Source: an uncultured Methanomassiliicoccales archaeon
GTDB taxonomy: Archaea > Thermoplasmatota > Thermoplasmata > Methanomassiliicoccales > Methanomethylophilaceae
Assembly: GCA_934702355.1 (NCBI GenBank)
Contig: CAKUXX010000007.1
Span: forward strand, 82,492-146,491
Reading direction: 5' to 3'
DNA: 64,000 bases
Both the position numbers and the translations under genes were made by a program. This document shows, piece by piece, positions 15,528 to 25,642 of the stretch. The notes under the pieces were generated by a model. It did not search any database. It was not told the DNA's origin and worked only from the letters and a program-made list of their open reading frames with translations. How positions within the stretch are numbered: position 1 is the first letter of the stretch; the number at the start of each line of letters is the position of its first letter.

Positions 15528-18506
15528 GTGTCTGATCACAGGACTTACGATCAGACGGATGCACGTTTTGACCGACATCTTTCCGATGTTCGATCACTCC
15601 TATCACAGGGAACGGAACTAACCGCATCCGTACTGTCCGTATCCGGGGATCCGGGGCTGCAGAGAATGATCGAGGATTACTTCATCAAGGGGTTGGAGAG
15701 AGGCTACATCGACGAGAGCGTCATCGCATCAGAGGAGTACAGACCGCGTCTGATCACAAACAGCACGGAAAGGAAGGAGAAGGTCATCACATCCATCAAA
15801 CAGGAGATGGAGACCTGTGACGAGTTCATGTTCTCCGTCGCCTTCGTCAACTCCGGCGGAGTGAACGCACTGGCCCAGGAGTTCAGGAATCTCGACCGCA
15901 GAGGCGTCAAGGGGAGGATCATAGCATCCCAATACCAGAACTTCACTGAACCTGCAGCACTTAGATCCCTTCTGAAGAATGGCAACGTGGACATCCGTAT
16001 AATCACGGAGGACGTCTCCAACATGCACTCGAAGTGCTACATCTTCAGACACGGGGATGTGTACGACGTCATCATCGGCAGCAGCAACCTCACAAACAGT
16101 GCGCTGTGCGAGAACATCGAATGGAACCTGAAGATCAACTCCAAGGAATCCGGAGAGATTATCAAGGACATCCTCGCGGAATTCGACCGCAACTTCTCCC
16201 TTGCGACGATCGTCGATTCGAAATGGATAGACGAATACTCCAAGATCTACGACGACCAGAAGCTCTTCAGAAGACAACTGAATGCGAAGATGGTCCCTTC
16301 GTTGGGGAACAGCGGAAGGCCCCAGCCCAACAGGATGCAGAAGGAGGCCCTGGAATCCATCGAGAGGATAAGGTCAAAAGGCGGGGACAGGGCACTGGTC
16401 ATCTCCGCCACAGGTTCTGGAAAGACCTATCTCTCCGCTTTCGACGCCAGGAAGACCGGGATGAAGTTCCTGTACATCGTCCACAGGCTCCCCATCCTGA
16501 GGAAGAGCATGGAGAGCTTCGCGAAGGTCATGGAGGGGACAGAGACGATCGAGCAGTATGACTCTTCGATCAACAACCTCGGAGCCGACTGTACATTCGC
16601 CACCATCCAGACGCTTTCCAAGCCCGATGTACTGCGCAGGATCGCCCCGAACACCTTCGAGTACATCCTCATCGACGAGGTCCACCACGCGGGTGCCGAG
16701 ACCTATCAGAGGGTGATCAACCACTTCAAGCCAAAGTTCCTGCTCGGAATGACCGCCACACCCGATAGGACGGACGAATATGACATCTACAGACTGTTCA
16801 ACTACAACGTTGCCTACGATATCAGACTCAAGGAGGCGATGGAGTACAAGCTCATCTGCCCGTTCCATTACTTCGGGATATCGGACCTGTCCTTCGACGG
16901 GGAATACGACGAGAACTACGAGCACTTCCTGGACGCCCATGTCGATCAGAGGGTCGAACATGTGATCTCCAACGCGGAGTACTTCGGATACTGCGGGAAC
17001 AGGGTGAAGGGTGTCGTGTTCTGCAGGGACCTGGAAGATGCCGAACTCTATTCGAAAAAGTTCAACGCAAAGGGATACCACACCGTTTGGGTCTCGGGTG
17101 AGATGGACAAGGAGTACGTCGATACGTGCATCCAGCGTCTCGAGGCCGATGACGGACCCCACACCCTAGATTACATCTTCACCGCGGACCTGTTCAACGA
17201 AGGTGTCGACATCCCCTCGATAAACCAGGTAATAATGCTCAGGCCCACCAAATCGCCCATCGTGTTCATACAGCAGCTCGGAAGGGGGTTGAGGCACCAT
17301 GTCGACAAGGAGTACGTCGTGGTCCTGGACTTCATCGGCAACTACGAGAACAACTACAACATCCCGATGGCCCTGTCGGACGACCGTTCATACAACAAGT
17401 CGGAGACCAGGAGGGCCGTGTCCACCGGGGATTCCATCATCCCAGGGAACTCCACGATAAGCTTCGACGAGATCTCGAGAAAGAAGATATTCGAATCCAT
17501 CGACCGTTCGAACTTCACAGAGACCAAGATCATCAAGGAATCGTACAAGAACCTCAGGATGAAGCTGGGCCACATCCCGAGACTCACCGATTTCAGGAAG
17601 TACGGAACATATGATGCGACGAACATCCTCGACAAATACGATTCGTATCACAAGTTCCTCCAGACTGTGAGGGACGACGATTACCATGTCGTTCTGGATA
17701 AGACATCTGAGTTGTACCTCAAACAGATCACAAGGTTCTCCGCCAAGGGCATGAGGAAGGACGAGTTCGTGGCCCTGAAGCTCCTCCTTGACGGAACCGG
17801 GGACCTTGCCCGGGATCTGGTCGAGAACGGAGTGGATCTGAAGCACAGCAATGTCCTGAAGGTGCTGAACGGGGAGTTCTATGTCAACGACATCAGATTG
17901 ATCGAGGAGGTCGACGGCAGATACGTCATCTCCAAGACATTCGGAAAGATGTTGGAAGATCCAGGGTTCAGGGATCATATCGTCCAGCTGGCCGAGCTTT
18001 CCGAGGACAACTGGAGGAACGATTACATCGACCATTACAAGGAGACCGATCTGACGCTGAACATGAGGTACACGTATGAGGATGTCTGCAGACTACTCAA
18101 CTGGGAGAAGAACATCACCGCCCAGAACCTCGGGGGATATTTCTTCCAAAGGGATTCGAACACATTCCCGGTGTTCATCAACTACGTGAAAGGCGACGAT
18201 GTTGTTGAATCGCAGAGGTATGAAGACCGTTTCTTCAACCGCGGTACGCTCATCGCCATATCCAAATCCAGGGAAAGCAGCAGAAGCCTCTGGATGCAGA
18301 CCATTCATGACGAGCATATCAACGGTGTGCAGATTCACCTGTTCATCAGAAAGAACAAGGATGACAAGGGTTCCAAGGAGTTCTACTACCTCGGTCGGAT
18401 GCACTTCTCGAAATTCCTGGATGACAATAAACCGGTCACGATCGAGTACAAACTGGAGAACGAGGTCAGATCGGACCTGTACGAGTACTTCATGACGCAG
18501 ATGTGA
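15528..18506 (+). CDS. PLD nuclease - SF2 helicase - DUF3427 fusion
   Basis: 992 residues in three parts. A phospholipase-D-type nuclease domain comes first (about 80-215, HSKCYIF with GSSNLTNSAL). A DEAD/DEAH-like superfamily 2 helicase follows (about 270-650: SATGSGKTYL, IDEVHHAG, MTATPDR, QQLGRGLRHH). The C-terminal DUF3427 domain (about 850-992) contains YYLGRMHF. Proteins of this architecture are scattered in bacteria and archaea and are suspected to act in DNA restriction or repair; the function is not established. The GTG start lies 24 bases after a TATA-like CATTATAG, fitting a leaderless mRNA; the next in-frame ATG is 15666. It is divergent from the HTH-sbcDC operon. Confidence 0.85.
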   Translation: MSDHRTYDQTDARFDRHLSDVRSLLSQGTELTASVLSVSGDPGLQRMIEDYFIKGLERGYIDESVIASEEYRPRLITNSTERKEKVITSIKQEMETCDEFMFSVAFVNSGGVNALAQEFRNLDRRGVKGRIIASQYQNFTEPAALRSLLKNGNVDIRIITEDVSNMHSKCYIFRHGDVYDVIIGSSNLTNSALCENIEWNLKINSKESGEIIKDILAEFDRNFSLATIVDSKWIDEYSKIYDDQKLFRRQLNAKMVPSLGNSGRPQPNRMQKEALESIERIRSKGGDRALVISATGSGKTYLSAFDARKTGMKFLYIVHRLPILRKSMESFAKVMEGTETIEQYDSSINNLGADCTFATIQTLSKPDVLRRIAPNTFEYILIDEVHHAGAETYQRVINHFKPKFLLGMTATPDRTDEYDIYRLFNYNVAYDIRLKEAMEYKLICPFHYFGISDLSFDGEYDENYEHFLDAHVDQRVEHVISNAEYFGYCGNRVKGVVFCRDLEDAELYSKKFNAKGYHTVWVSGEMDKEYVDTCIQRLEADDGPHTLDYIFTADLFNEGVDIPSINQVIMLRPTKSPIVFIQQLGRGLRHHVDKEYVVVLDFIGNYENNYNIPMALSDDRSYNKSETRRAVSTGDSIIPGNSTISFDEISRKKIFESIDRSNFTETKIIKESYKNLRMKLGHIPRLTDFRKYGTYDATNILDKYDSYHKFLQTVRDDDYHVVLDKTSELYLKQITRFSAKGMRKDEFVALKLLLDGTGDLARDLVENGVDLKHSNVLKVLNGEFYVNDIRLIEEVDGRYVISKTFGKMLEDPGFRDHIVQLAELSEDNWRNDYIDHYKETDLTLNMRYTYEDVCRLLNWEKNITAQNLGGYFFQRDSNTFPVFINYVKGDDVVESQRYEDRFFNRGTLIAISKSRESSRSLWMQTIHDEHINGVQIHLFIRKNKDDKGSKEFYYLGRMHFSKFLDDNKPVTIEYKLENEVRSDLYEYFMTQM

Positions 18507-18510
18507 GTCG

Positions 18511-19362
18511 TCAGGAGATCATCATGCTCAGCACGGACATGAACAGATAACCCATCACGGCAGGCTCTGAATCGACGACACCGATCTCCTGGGCGAGCAG
18601 TCTCCTGTGACGGTCCATCTTCGAGTCCAGGGCCTCCCTGACATCCATTCCGGAATTGGAGACGATGTCCGTTGTACCGGCAGTCAGTTCGATGTACCCT
18701 CTGTTCCGCTCAGAGATGTCGGAAGTCTCGATCCATCTGCGGACACGCTCAGCCTTCTCGTGATCTGTGAACCTGAAAAGCCACTGCTTGTCGAAACGGA
18801 TCTTGCATGCCGACAGCGTCTTCCCGTCATGCTTCAGGTCCTGCATCTTCGCATTCTGCGTGGAACCGTAGGATGCCGGAAAATCAGGTTCGATCAGCAG
18901 ATACTCCTCCTTCGACCTGTCGAGCGCCATGCGGTTCTCTCTGCTGTAAGGCACCCTGTCGGTGACGATGATGCGTCCGTAGCCCCTCAGCTCCGAATAG
19001 ATGTACGCCTCATTCTCAAGATCGCATCCGAATGGTATCATCCCATTGGGATTGCCCTCCATATCCGTGAGGACCACTATGTTGAAACGCGGTCTCACAT
19101 CGGTACGGGGTCTTTCGCAGAATCCGGGAACATCCCCGAACGGGCCCATGTACTCCATGGCGAGGCCGCGTTCGCATCCCATCATCTTCGAGAACGATGC
19201 GATCGCCTTGCGATCCTTTCCGACCGCCTCCAATACCATGACGGGATCTTCTACTCCCATCTTGCTCACAGGAACATCAGATCCCGCTCTGGCCGCGGCC
19301 ATCTTCAGGAGCCCGTCCGACACCTCGGGAAAGCATTCCCTGACAACGTCATTCACATCCAT
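18511..19362 (-). CDS. Conserved-looking protein of unknown function
   Basis: 283 residues with no family I recognise. The predicted fold is mixed alpha/beta, with a central segment RFNIVVLTDMEGNPNGMIPFGCDLENEAYIYSELRGYGRIIV and a hydrophobic C-terminal tail. There is no signal peptide. The start is ATG 19362, preceded by a good SD (GGAGTG) 4 bases downstream of the transglutaminase-like gene, so the two probably form an operon. A longer frame upstream lies inside that gene. Codon use resembles the neighbours, which supports a real gene. Confidence 0.6.
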   Translation of the reverse strand: MDVNDVVRECFPEVSDGLLKMAAARAGSDVPVSKMGVEDPVMVLEAVGKDRKAIASFSKMMGCERGLAMEYMGPFGDVPGFCERPRTDVRPRFNIVVLTDMEGNPNGMIPFGCDLENEAYIYSELRGYGRIIVTDRVPYSRENRMALDRSKEEYLLIEPDFPASYGSTQNAKMQDLKHDGKTLSACKIRFDKQWLFRFTDHEKAERVRRWIETSDISERNRGYIELTAGTTDIVSNSGMDVREALDSKMDRHRRLLAQEIGVVDSEPAVMGYLFMSVLSMMIS

Positions 19363-19366
19363 ATGA

Positions 19367-21169
19367 TCACTCCAGCGGGATCTCCACCAGCACCGATACC
19401 CTACTGGCGACCTGGGAAGGCTTCTTTCCGATCTCGTATCCTTCCATCGAGGTCTCGCAGTAGTGGTACTTGATGCCGTACTCCGAGTAGTAAACGCCTT
19501 TGACCCCGTCGGTCTCGAGACCGGCGGCAACATGGTCGGGGAACAGCAGGAGCGCGGTCCTGTATCCGAGCGAGGACATCAATGCACAATAAAGGATAGA
19601 CGTGTCCTCGGAATCCCCTGTCATGGCGAACAGGGTCTCCACGGGATACTTCCAGATGTGCTCCCCGCCTGCTTCCTCTTCCAAATCGACATGTCCCATG
19701 GCCTGAACGAAGGACAGGATGAACCTTGCTGTATAGGGAGCGTCGAATCCTTCCTGGTCGGCGATGGCCTTCAAGTCGGAAGCTACCTTGACAACAGTCG
19801 GATCACTGCGCGTGACGAACGAAGCATCCGATTCAGGATCGATGTGATGTCTCTCCGAATCGTCCTTGGCGTTGACGTATCTGACGTAGTCCTCATAGGG
19901 GATCTTCGCGGTGTACGTGTACTCCTTGTCGTCGAATGCCCACTCGAACACCCTGTCCACTGTTCCTGCGACGAACACTGTAAGGCACCAATGACCTTCC
20001 TTGCCTTCCGAAGTGGTGCCTGCGACCTCGATCCTGTATGTTCCGGCATCGTTGACGGTGAATCCGGGCTTGGAACCCGATGCGGTATCGAGAAGGTCCG
20101 GGTACAGGGCGCATGTCATCGACCATTCTCCATCCGTGAGGACGAATCCCGTATCCGGATTGAATGTGGATCCGGACTGCACCTTCAGATCGTATCCGGA
20201 TGTTGTGAGCGCATAGTATGATGCATCCGATATGCCGACCTCGACGTCGCATTCCAGCGAACCCGAGATCCTCTTTCCGGAGGAATCGAACCATCCTCCG
20301 AACAGCACGCCTTCGGAGACCTCCGCGGACAGATGGGCCATCAAACCCGGCCTGTCCGATCCGGACACGGATGCCATGATCCCCTTGCCGCCGAATGCTG
20401 TTATCTTCACGGATTCGATGATTTCCACTTCGGAGCTCTCCATAAATGTCAGCTCGGACCTGTATCCCTTGCCGTCCAGCACGACCTTGTACGGGACGCC
20501 GTCATCGGCCCCGCTCCATACGGTGGCCTTTCCGTCCCCGCATGCGAAGGTCAGGACCATGCATCTCATGAGACCGTTGACAGTGTCTATGCTCTCGTAA
20601 CCGGCGAACTCCCTGTCGGACATCCTGGAATCCATCCAGAACGACTCTGTTCCGGAGGATGTCCTGTCCTCGATGACCTTGTTGAACCTGTAGACCTGTA
20701 TGGACAGGTCGGATTCCTGCGCGGTGTAGTATGCGAGGCGGTACGGGTTGTAGTACATCATCGAGAACGACTGTGTTCCTGAGAACTTCATCGTGCGGAC
20801 GCCGTCGTCGCGGTATCCGACCACATCGTAGGTGTAGCAGACCCTGCTGCCGTCCTGGTCCCATCCGGCATAGAGGGTGAGGTCCCTGCAGTCCGTGGAC
20901 CTGACCGATCTCACAAGATGCTCGAGATCGGGATCGCTGTACCATCCAGTGAAGACGGCCCCGTCCCTTGTGGCGGGAAGGAGGTCGAAGGAATCCCCGC
21001 GGACGTACTCCGACGGATTCGACTCGTCGTTGAAACCTCCGTTCAGCTCGTAATCTATGGAGAACGGACCTTCGTCCTCATAGGCGCCGGCTTCGGTGAG
21101 CGCAACAGCGAATACGCAGCCCATGACTGCGATTATCGCGGCTGCCAACAGGGGATCCTTGAACCTCAT
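19367..21169 (-). CDS. Secreted InlB-repeat protein with transglutaminase-like domain
   Basis: About 600 residues. The N-terminus has a signal peptide or anchor (KDPLLAAAIIAVMGCVFAVALTEAGA), followed by one InlB B-type repeat (IDYELNGGF to LTLYAGW), a long beta-rich region, and a C-terminal transglutaminase-like domain. In that domain the segment GDSEDTSILYCALMSSLGY carries Ser where related proteins usually have the catalytic Cys (GDCED-type). FPDHVAAGL and YHYCETS supply candidate His and other residues. It is probably a cell-surface protein. ATG 21169 is preferred over 21236-21238 because it directly precedes the signal peptide and lies about 29 bases past a TATA-like CATATATCC. Confidence 0.7.
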   Translation of the reverse strand: MRFKDPLLAAAIIAVMGCVFAVALTEAGAYEDEGPFSIDYELNGGFNDESNPSEYVRGDSFDLLPATRDGAVFTGWYSDPDLEHLVRSVRSTDCRDLTLYAGWDQDGSRVCYTYDVVGYRDDGVRTMKFSGTQSFSMMYYNPYRLAYYTAQESDLSIQVYRFNKVIEDRTSSGTESFWMDSRMSDREFAGYESIDTVNGLMRCMVLTFACGDGKATVWSGADDGVPYKVVLDGKGYRSELTFMESSEVEIIESVKITAFGGKGIMASVSGSDRPGLMAHLSAEVSEGVLFGGWFDSSGKRISGSLECDVEVGISDASYYALTTSGYDLKVQSGSTFNPDTGFVLTDGEWSMTCALYPDLLDTASGSKPGFTVNDAGTYRIEVAGTTSEGKEGHWCLTVFVAGTVDRVFEWAFDDKEYTYTAKIPYEDYVRYVNAKDDSERHHIDPESDASFVTRSDPTVVKVASDLKAIADQEGFDAPYTARFILSFVQAMGHVDLEEEAGGEHIWKYPVETLFAMTGDSEDTSILYCALMSSLGYRTALLLFPDHVAAGLETDGVKGVYYSEYGIKYHYCETSMEGYEIGKKPSQVASRVSVLVEIPLE

Positions 21170-21238
21170 CTTATCGGCGGATGACGGATGTGCGGATATA
21201 TGAACTGCTCCGAGGAAAGGAGCCGTGTTACGGGACAT

Positions 21239-21600
21239 CTATCAGAATACGGCAGTGATGATGATTTTACATGACTGCTGTTCATCGGACGCAGATGATG
21301 TCTGAATCCATTCGGTGTATCAGATAGTGTTCGCGCCTGCTGTAATCTGAAAATTCTTCAGGTTATGTTCTGATGGTTTTTAAATGAGTTTGAAAAGTTC
21401 AGGTTATAACCGTGACTTTTCTTTTTCAAGATCGTGCCAATGTCCCGGGATCGAGTGTATTGACCGCGGAAGAAGCAGACATCTGAATTGAATAATACCT
21501 GAAACGGCCCCTGCGCATTCATGATGTGATTCCCCAACACGCAGGGGGCCGCTTCGGGGCATGATGCCCTTATTTATTGGTGCCCGTCCTTCACCATCTG
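21239..21600. other. Intergenic region with a GC-rich inverted repeat
   Basis: No convincing gene. CGGCCCCTGCG (21505-21515) and CGCAGGGGGCCG (21540-21551) are inverted copies with one bulged base and a 24-base loop. There is no T-run on the plus strand after the second arm, so it is not a standard terminator for a plus-strand transcript. A TATA-like TTATTTATTG (21570-21579) serves the MFS gene downstream. Confidence 0.5.
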
Positions 21601-23058
21601 ATGGACAACAGGGACAAACTGATGGCGGTCACCGCATTGGGCTTATGCATGCTCATCAGCAGCCTGAGCTGGATGTACATGCGCTTCCCCCAGTTCATCA
21701 TAATGTCCGAGACCGGTTCGGATCTCACGAGCTGGCTTCTCTCAGGATACATCATCGCCGAAGTGTCCATGGTCATCGTCGCGGGAACGCTCATCGACCG
21801 TCTCGGTCCAAGGAACGCGGTGCTTATCGGATGCACATTCTTCTTCGGAAGCTCCATGGGGCTCTGCCTGGCGGAGACCGTCGAGATGATGATCATGTTC
21901 CGCGTCATACAGGGATGCGGAGCCGGATTCCTGTTCACCGTAGCGCTTGGATACATCCCGAAGGTGTATCCCAAGAGCAAGAGGCTGGACCCCCACAAGG
22001 TCATGACCCTGACATTCAGTCTCGGTTCCCTTTTCGGGACCGCCGTGGGATACTATTTCGGAGTCGACCTCGGCAACTGGAAAATACTCGTCCCGATCAA
22101 CGCGTTCGTGGTACTGTTCTGCGGGATAATAGCTTACAAATCGCTGCCGGAGATGCCTAGGGAGTTCGTCAGGGATGTCCCCGGACTGATCCTCACGATA
22201 ATCACCATCGCATCGCTGATGATCTACACCCAGATGGTCAACGACTCCTTCGAGCTGGTGAGCTATGAGAGTCTCGCATTCCTGGAGTTCTGCATACTTC
22301 TGATATTCCTGCTCGTCCACGTCGAGAGGAAGGCAAAGGATCCGATCATCCCCCACGGTATCGGCCGCAACCGCATAGGACTCCTCGCGGGGATGTTCCT
22401 CGCCGGATTCTGCGGTCTAGGTCTTCTGCAGTTCATCACTCTGTTCATGATGGTGACCTATGGAATCACTCTCTACGCAGCAAGCAAGATGCTCCTCTGC
22501 CTTGTCATGGGAGGTGTCGTTACATCGCTGATGGGGATGAAGATGGTCTATCCCATGGGGATCCGTCCGCTTCTCCTGACGGGATCGGTTGTTATCGCAA
22601 TAGCATTCTTCGGAGCTTTCTTCCTGATGCCCCGCGGCCTTGCCGGAGCCGGGATCTCACTGTTCACGATGGGACTGGGATTCGGCCTGATCATCACAGA
22701 GATGCTCGTGAGCATACAGGCCGTCACGCCGGTGAAGCACGTCGGATCCGTCACGGGGATGCTCATGTCCGCCCGTTTCATTGGTATCATCCTAGGGATG
22801 GCCGTTTACAAGGGGATAATCCACGGCTCCCTCGAGGGATTCGTCAGGGATGTCCAGGGCGACGCCGTGGCCGACATCGATCTTTGGGTGTTGGAGCACA
22901 TGCACGAGTACATCAACGATCTCGTGATGCTCTTCGAGGACACCGTGCGCGAATGCTGCATGGCAGCAGGCATAGCGGTCCTCTCCGTTCTGATCGTGTG
23001 CTACTTCATGGTCGGGAGACAGGACCTCGACGCCCCGGAGTTCGTGGAAGAGGAATGA
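21601..23058 (+). CDS. MFS transporter (drug-resistance type)
   Basis: 485 residues with about 14 hydrophobic segments, starting MDNRDKLMAVTALGLCMLISS. The first-loop motif region is TLIDRLGPRNAVLIGC, and a gap for a cytoplasmic linker follows helix 6. The length and number of helices resemble the DHA2/EmrB-type multidrug exporters. Start ATG 21601 was chosen over a TTG eight codons upstream because a TATA-like element lies 27 bases before it. It ends directly against the convergent MMPL gene (no bases between the stops). Confidence 0.87.
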   Translation: MDNRDKLMAVTALGLCMLISSLSWMYMRFPQFIIMSETGSDLTSWLLSGYIIAEVSMVIVAGTLIDRLGPRNAVLIGCTFFFGSSMGLCLAETVEMMIMFRVIQGCGAGFLFTVALGYIPKVYPKSKRLDPHKVMTLTFSLGSLFGTAVGYYFGVDLGNWKILVPINAFVVLFCGIIAYKSLPEMPREFVRDVPGLILTIITIASLMIYTQMVNDSFELVSYESLAFLEFCILLIFLLVHVERKAKDPIIPHGIGRNRIGLLAGMFLAGFCGLGLLQFITLFMMVTYGITLYAASKMLLCLVMGGVVTSLMGMKMVYPMGIRPLLLTGSVVIAIAFFGAFFLMPRGLAGAGISLFTMGLGFGLIITEMLVSIQAVTPVKHVGSVTGMLMSARFIGIILGMAVYKGIIHGSLEGFVRDVQGDAVADIDLWVLEHMHEYINDLVMLFEDTVRECCMAAGIAVLSVLIVCYFMVGRQDLDAPEFVEEE

Positions 23059-25557
23059 TCAATCCCTGTTCTTTCTCCAGGAACCGCTGAAGAGCGTGGG
23101 CGAGACGAGGGTACGTATAACGAACGCATCGATCACTATGCATATCGCAAGCGAGAAACCGAGCTGCGATATCATCTGTATGGATGACGACGTCAAGGCG
23201 AGGAAGCACACCGTCAGGATGGATGCGGTGACCATGATAACCGGCTGCACCCTGAGGAGCATGTCCTTGGTGGCGGACCTCCTGTCGATGCGTCTGTCTG
23301 TGAGCCTGCGGACGTGACTGTCCTGTATCATGTCGAACCATATGCCTATGGATACGGCCATGACGATCATCGCCACCTGAACCGTCATCGAAACACTTCC
23401 CCAGATGGCAACGGTGGCGTATTCCATGACGAACATGGAGATCACGATGTTCATCACCGTCGTGACTATGGCTCTGAACGAGGACTTGAACGAGAATGTC
23501 ACTATGAGCAGCGTCACTGCGAGTATTATCATGAGTATGGCGGACACGACGTTGAACCCGTTCTCCACCGACCCTATGACCTCGTGATACACCATCCCGG
23601 CCCCGGTCATCCAGATGCCCTCCATCTGATCGTATTGGCCGGCAAGCGGGGCGAGTGCGTTGGAGACCGATTCAGTGGTCTCAAGGGATTCCTTGGACAG
23701 TGATGATTCACATGTGATGTAGCTGACCATCAGATGCGTGACGACGACATCCCTGGCGCTGTTCATCTCGTATCCTATGAGTCCGAGAGCGCTGTTGATG
23801 GCATAGTCTATCTCGGGACCGCGGGTGTCCACGATGTCCTGCGACGAGCATCCTACGAGTCTCAGTCCGGAAACGACCTTCTGATACGGCTGAACCGCCA
23901 TGGGCTCCCTTTCACCCAATATCGCGGTGGCGTTGTCCAATATGAGATCGGGATCGTCGACACCTTCGCTCGCCTCGGACAGGACCGAGGCCCAATCGAT
24001 GAGGGAATGCACGGTGGAGATGTTGTCCCCTCCGGCGGTGCGTATAGAATCCGTGATGGAGGACATCATTGCGAAGACGGAGTCGTCGTTCCATGCGACC
24101 GTCCCGAAGCCTTTGTCGCCCGTCGAGATGATGCCGATGGGATCTTTGAATCCCACGACGACGGAATACGGATAGAACATGCCGCCCTTCCCGTAGTCCT
24201 CCAATACTTCCAAACCGGCTTTGGACTCTCCTGTGGTTATGGAATCGGCCAGATCGTAAGGGGTCTTCTCCACGGGCCCGTTCTCGTCAACTAGGACAGC
24301 AGATCCGACGGATGCGAGGATAACCACGGTCAGGATCGCAACGGCCTTGCCCCTGGACATGTGCGAAATCACCCTTGCAGATGATACGAAGAAGCTGCTG
24401 AAGCGGTTGTATATCCTCTGAACGGAGCCGAACCTGACCTTCTCGTCCGGAGTGGCGGTCCAGAACAGTTCGTTGCGTGTAACATGGATCAAAGATGCGG
24501 GAACTGTCAGGGATGCCATCATCAGCACCATGGATGCGACGGCCATGCACATCCCGAACCTCTGAAACGGACCGTCGGTCATGAAGGCGAGCACGAGACT
24601 CGACACCGTTATGCACACGACAGACGAGAACACTGCGCGTCCTGTCCTTAAGACGGTGTTGCGGAGGGCATCGTCCCTCGAATTCCCTGAGAGGAGCTCG
24701 TCGCGGTAAACCGCTATAATGTACATGCAGTGGACGAAACCCATCATTATCACGGCGAACAGCACCAGAAGCCCGGGGATGAAGAACACCCCCGTCATCC
24801 TGGAGATGCCGAAAACCGTCGCCATCGACACTATTGAGACGAAAGACACGGAGATGAACGATATCGCGGAGGACATCGCCGATCCGAAGAACAGTCCCGA
24901 CAGAACAAGGGTCATCAGGAAGACCAGTCCGATCATCACCATCAGGGCGCTCTCGGAGTCCGAGCCCATGTCGTACGTTATCGCGGATGCGCCGGTGAGA
25001 TACGTGTCGAAGTGCCTGTCGGGCTCGTACAGATCGTACATGTAGCGGTCGGTGAGCTCCGCGACCTTGTCACGGAGCGCCTGCGTCTCTGCCACGATGT
25101 CGGAATCGCTGTGCGAGCTGTCGTAGAGGAATCCCATGAGGATCGCCCCTGCGTTCACGTCCCCGTAGGTGTCGAGGACCTTCAGCCCCCCGTCGACCAG
25201 GTCGAGCTTCTCGGCCCAATCCGAATCCATGAGGAATCCCGACCTCAGATAGTCCGTATAAGGCTTCAGGGAGACGTCCTCGTCGCCCTGCAGCTGCCTG
25301 TACCCGTCGCGGTCCCTGTAATCTATCACAAGGAGCGGCATGCGGGACACGTCGACCTCCGGGCCGTCGAAGTACTGCGTTATCATCCTGTCAGCGACCG
25401 AGGACTCGCTGTCCTCGCCGGTTATGTCGTGGATCCCGTAGCCCATGCTGTCGAAGGCCTTGACCGCGGGCGGGATGAGCACCAGCACTGCCACTATCCA
25501 GACAGCGAGGATGATCTTGCCGTGACGGTCTATAGAATCTGCGAGGCCCTCTAGCAT
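23059..25557 (-). CDS. MMPL/RND-family membrane transporter
   Basis: 832 residues with the RND layout: one N-terminal helix (IILAVWIVAVLVLIPPAV), a large extracytoplasmic domain, five helices, then the same pattern repeated (second helix at LTVVILASVGSAVLV). Archaeal and actinobacterial proteins of this size (HAE3/MMPL group) export hydrophobic compounds or lipids, driven by protons. No membrane-fusion partner is present, as expected in a cell with a single membrane. A strong SD (GGAGGG) directly precedes the ATG. The substrate is unknown. Confidence 0.88.
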   Translation of the reverse strand: MLEGLADSIDRHGKIILAVWIVAVLVLIPPAVKAFDSMGYGIHDITGEDSESSVADRMITQYFDGPEVDVSRMPLLVIDYRDRDGYRQLQGDEDVSLKPYTDYLRSGFLMDSDWAEKLDLVDGGLKVLDTYGDVNAGAILMGFLYDSSHSDSDIVAETQALRDKVAELTDRYMYDLYEPDRHFDTYLTGASAITYDMGSDSESALMVMIGLVFLMTLVLSGLFFGSAMSSAISFISVSFVSIVSMATVFGISRMTGVFFIPGLLVLFAVIMMGFVHCMYIIAVYRDELLSGNSRDDALRNTVLRTGRAVFSSVVCITVSSLVLAFMTDGPFQRFGMCMAVASMVLMMASLTVPASLIHVTRNELFWTATPDEKVRFGSVQRIYNRFSSFFVSSARVISHMSRGKAVAILTVVILASVGSAVLVDENGPVEKTPYDLADSITTGESKAGLEVLEDYGKGGMFYPYSVVVGFKDPIGIISTGDKGFGTVAWNDDSVFAMMSSITDSIRTAGGDNISTVHSLIDWASVLSEASEGVDDPDLILDNATAILGEREPMAVQPYQKVVSGLRLVGCSSQDIVDTRGPEIDYAINSALGLIGYEMNSARDVVVTHLMVSYITCESSLSKESLETTESVSNALAPLAGQYDQMEGIWMTGAGMVYHEVIGSVENGFNVVSAILMIILAVTLLIVTFSFKSSFRAIVTTVMNIVISMFVMEYATVAIWGSVSMTVQVAMIVMAVSIGIWFDMIQDSHVRRLTDRRIDRRSATKDMLLRVQPVIMVTASILTVCFLALTSSSIQMISQLGFSLAICIVIDAFVIRTLVSPTLFSGSWRKNRD

Positions 25558-25642
25558 CCCTCCTGGATTGTCCGACGCGTATTTATCATCATTTCAGCGG
25601 CGTCTCGTCAGCATTATATGCTCCCAGGTCATCGCATCGCCG

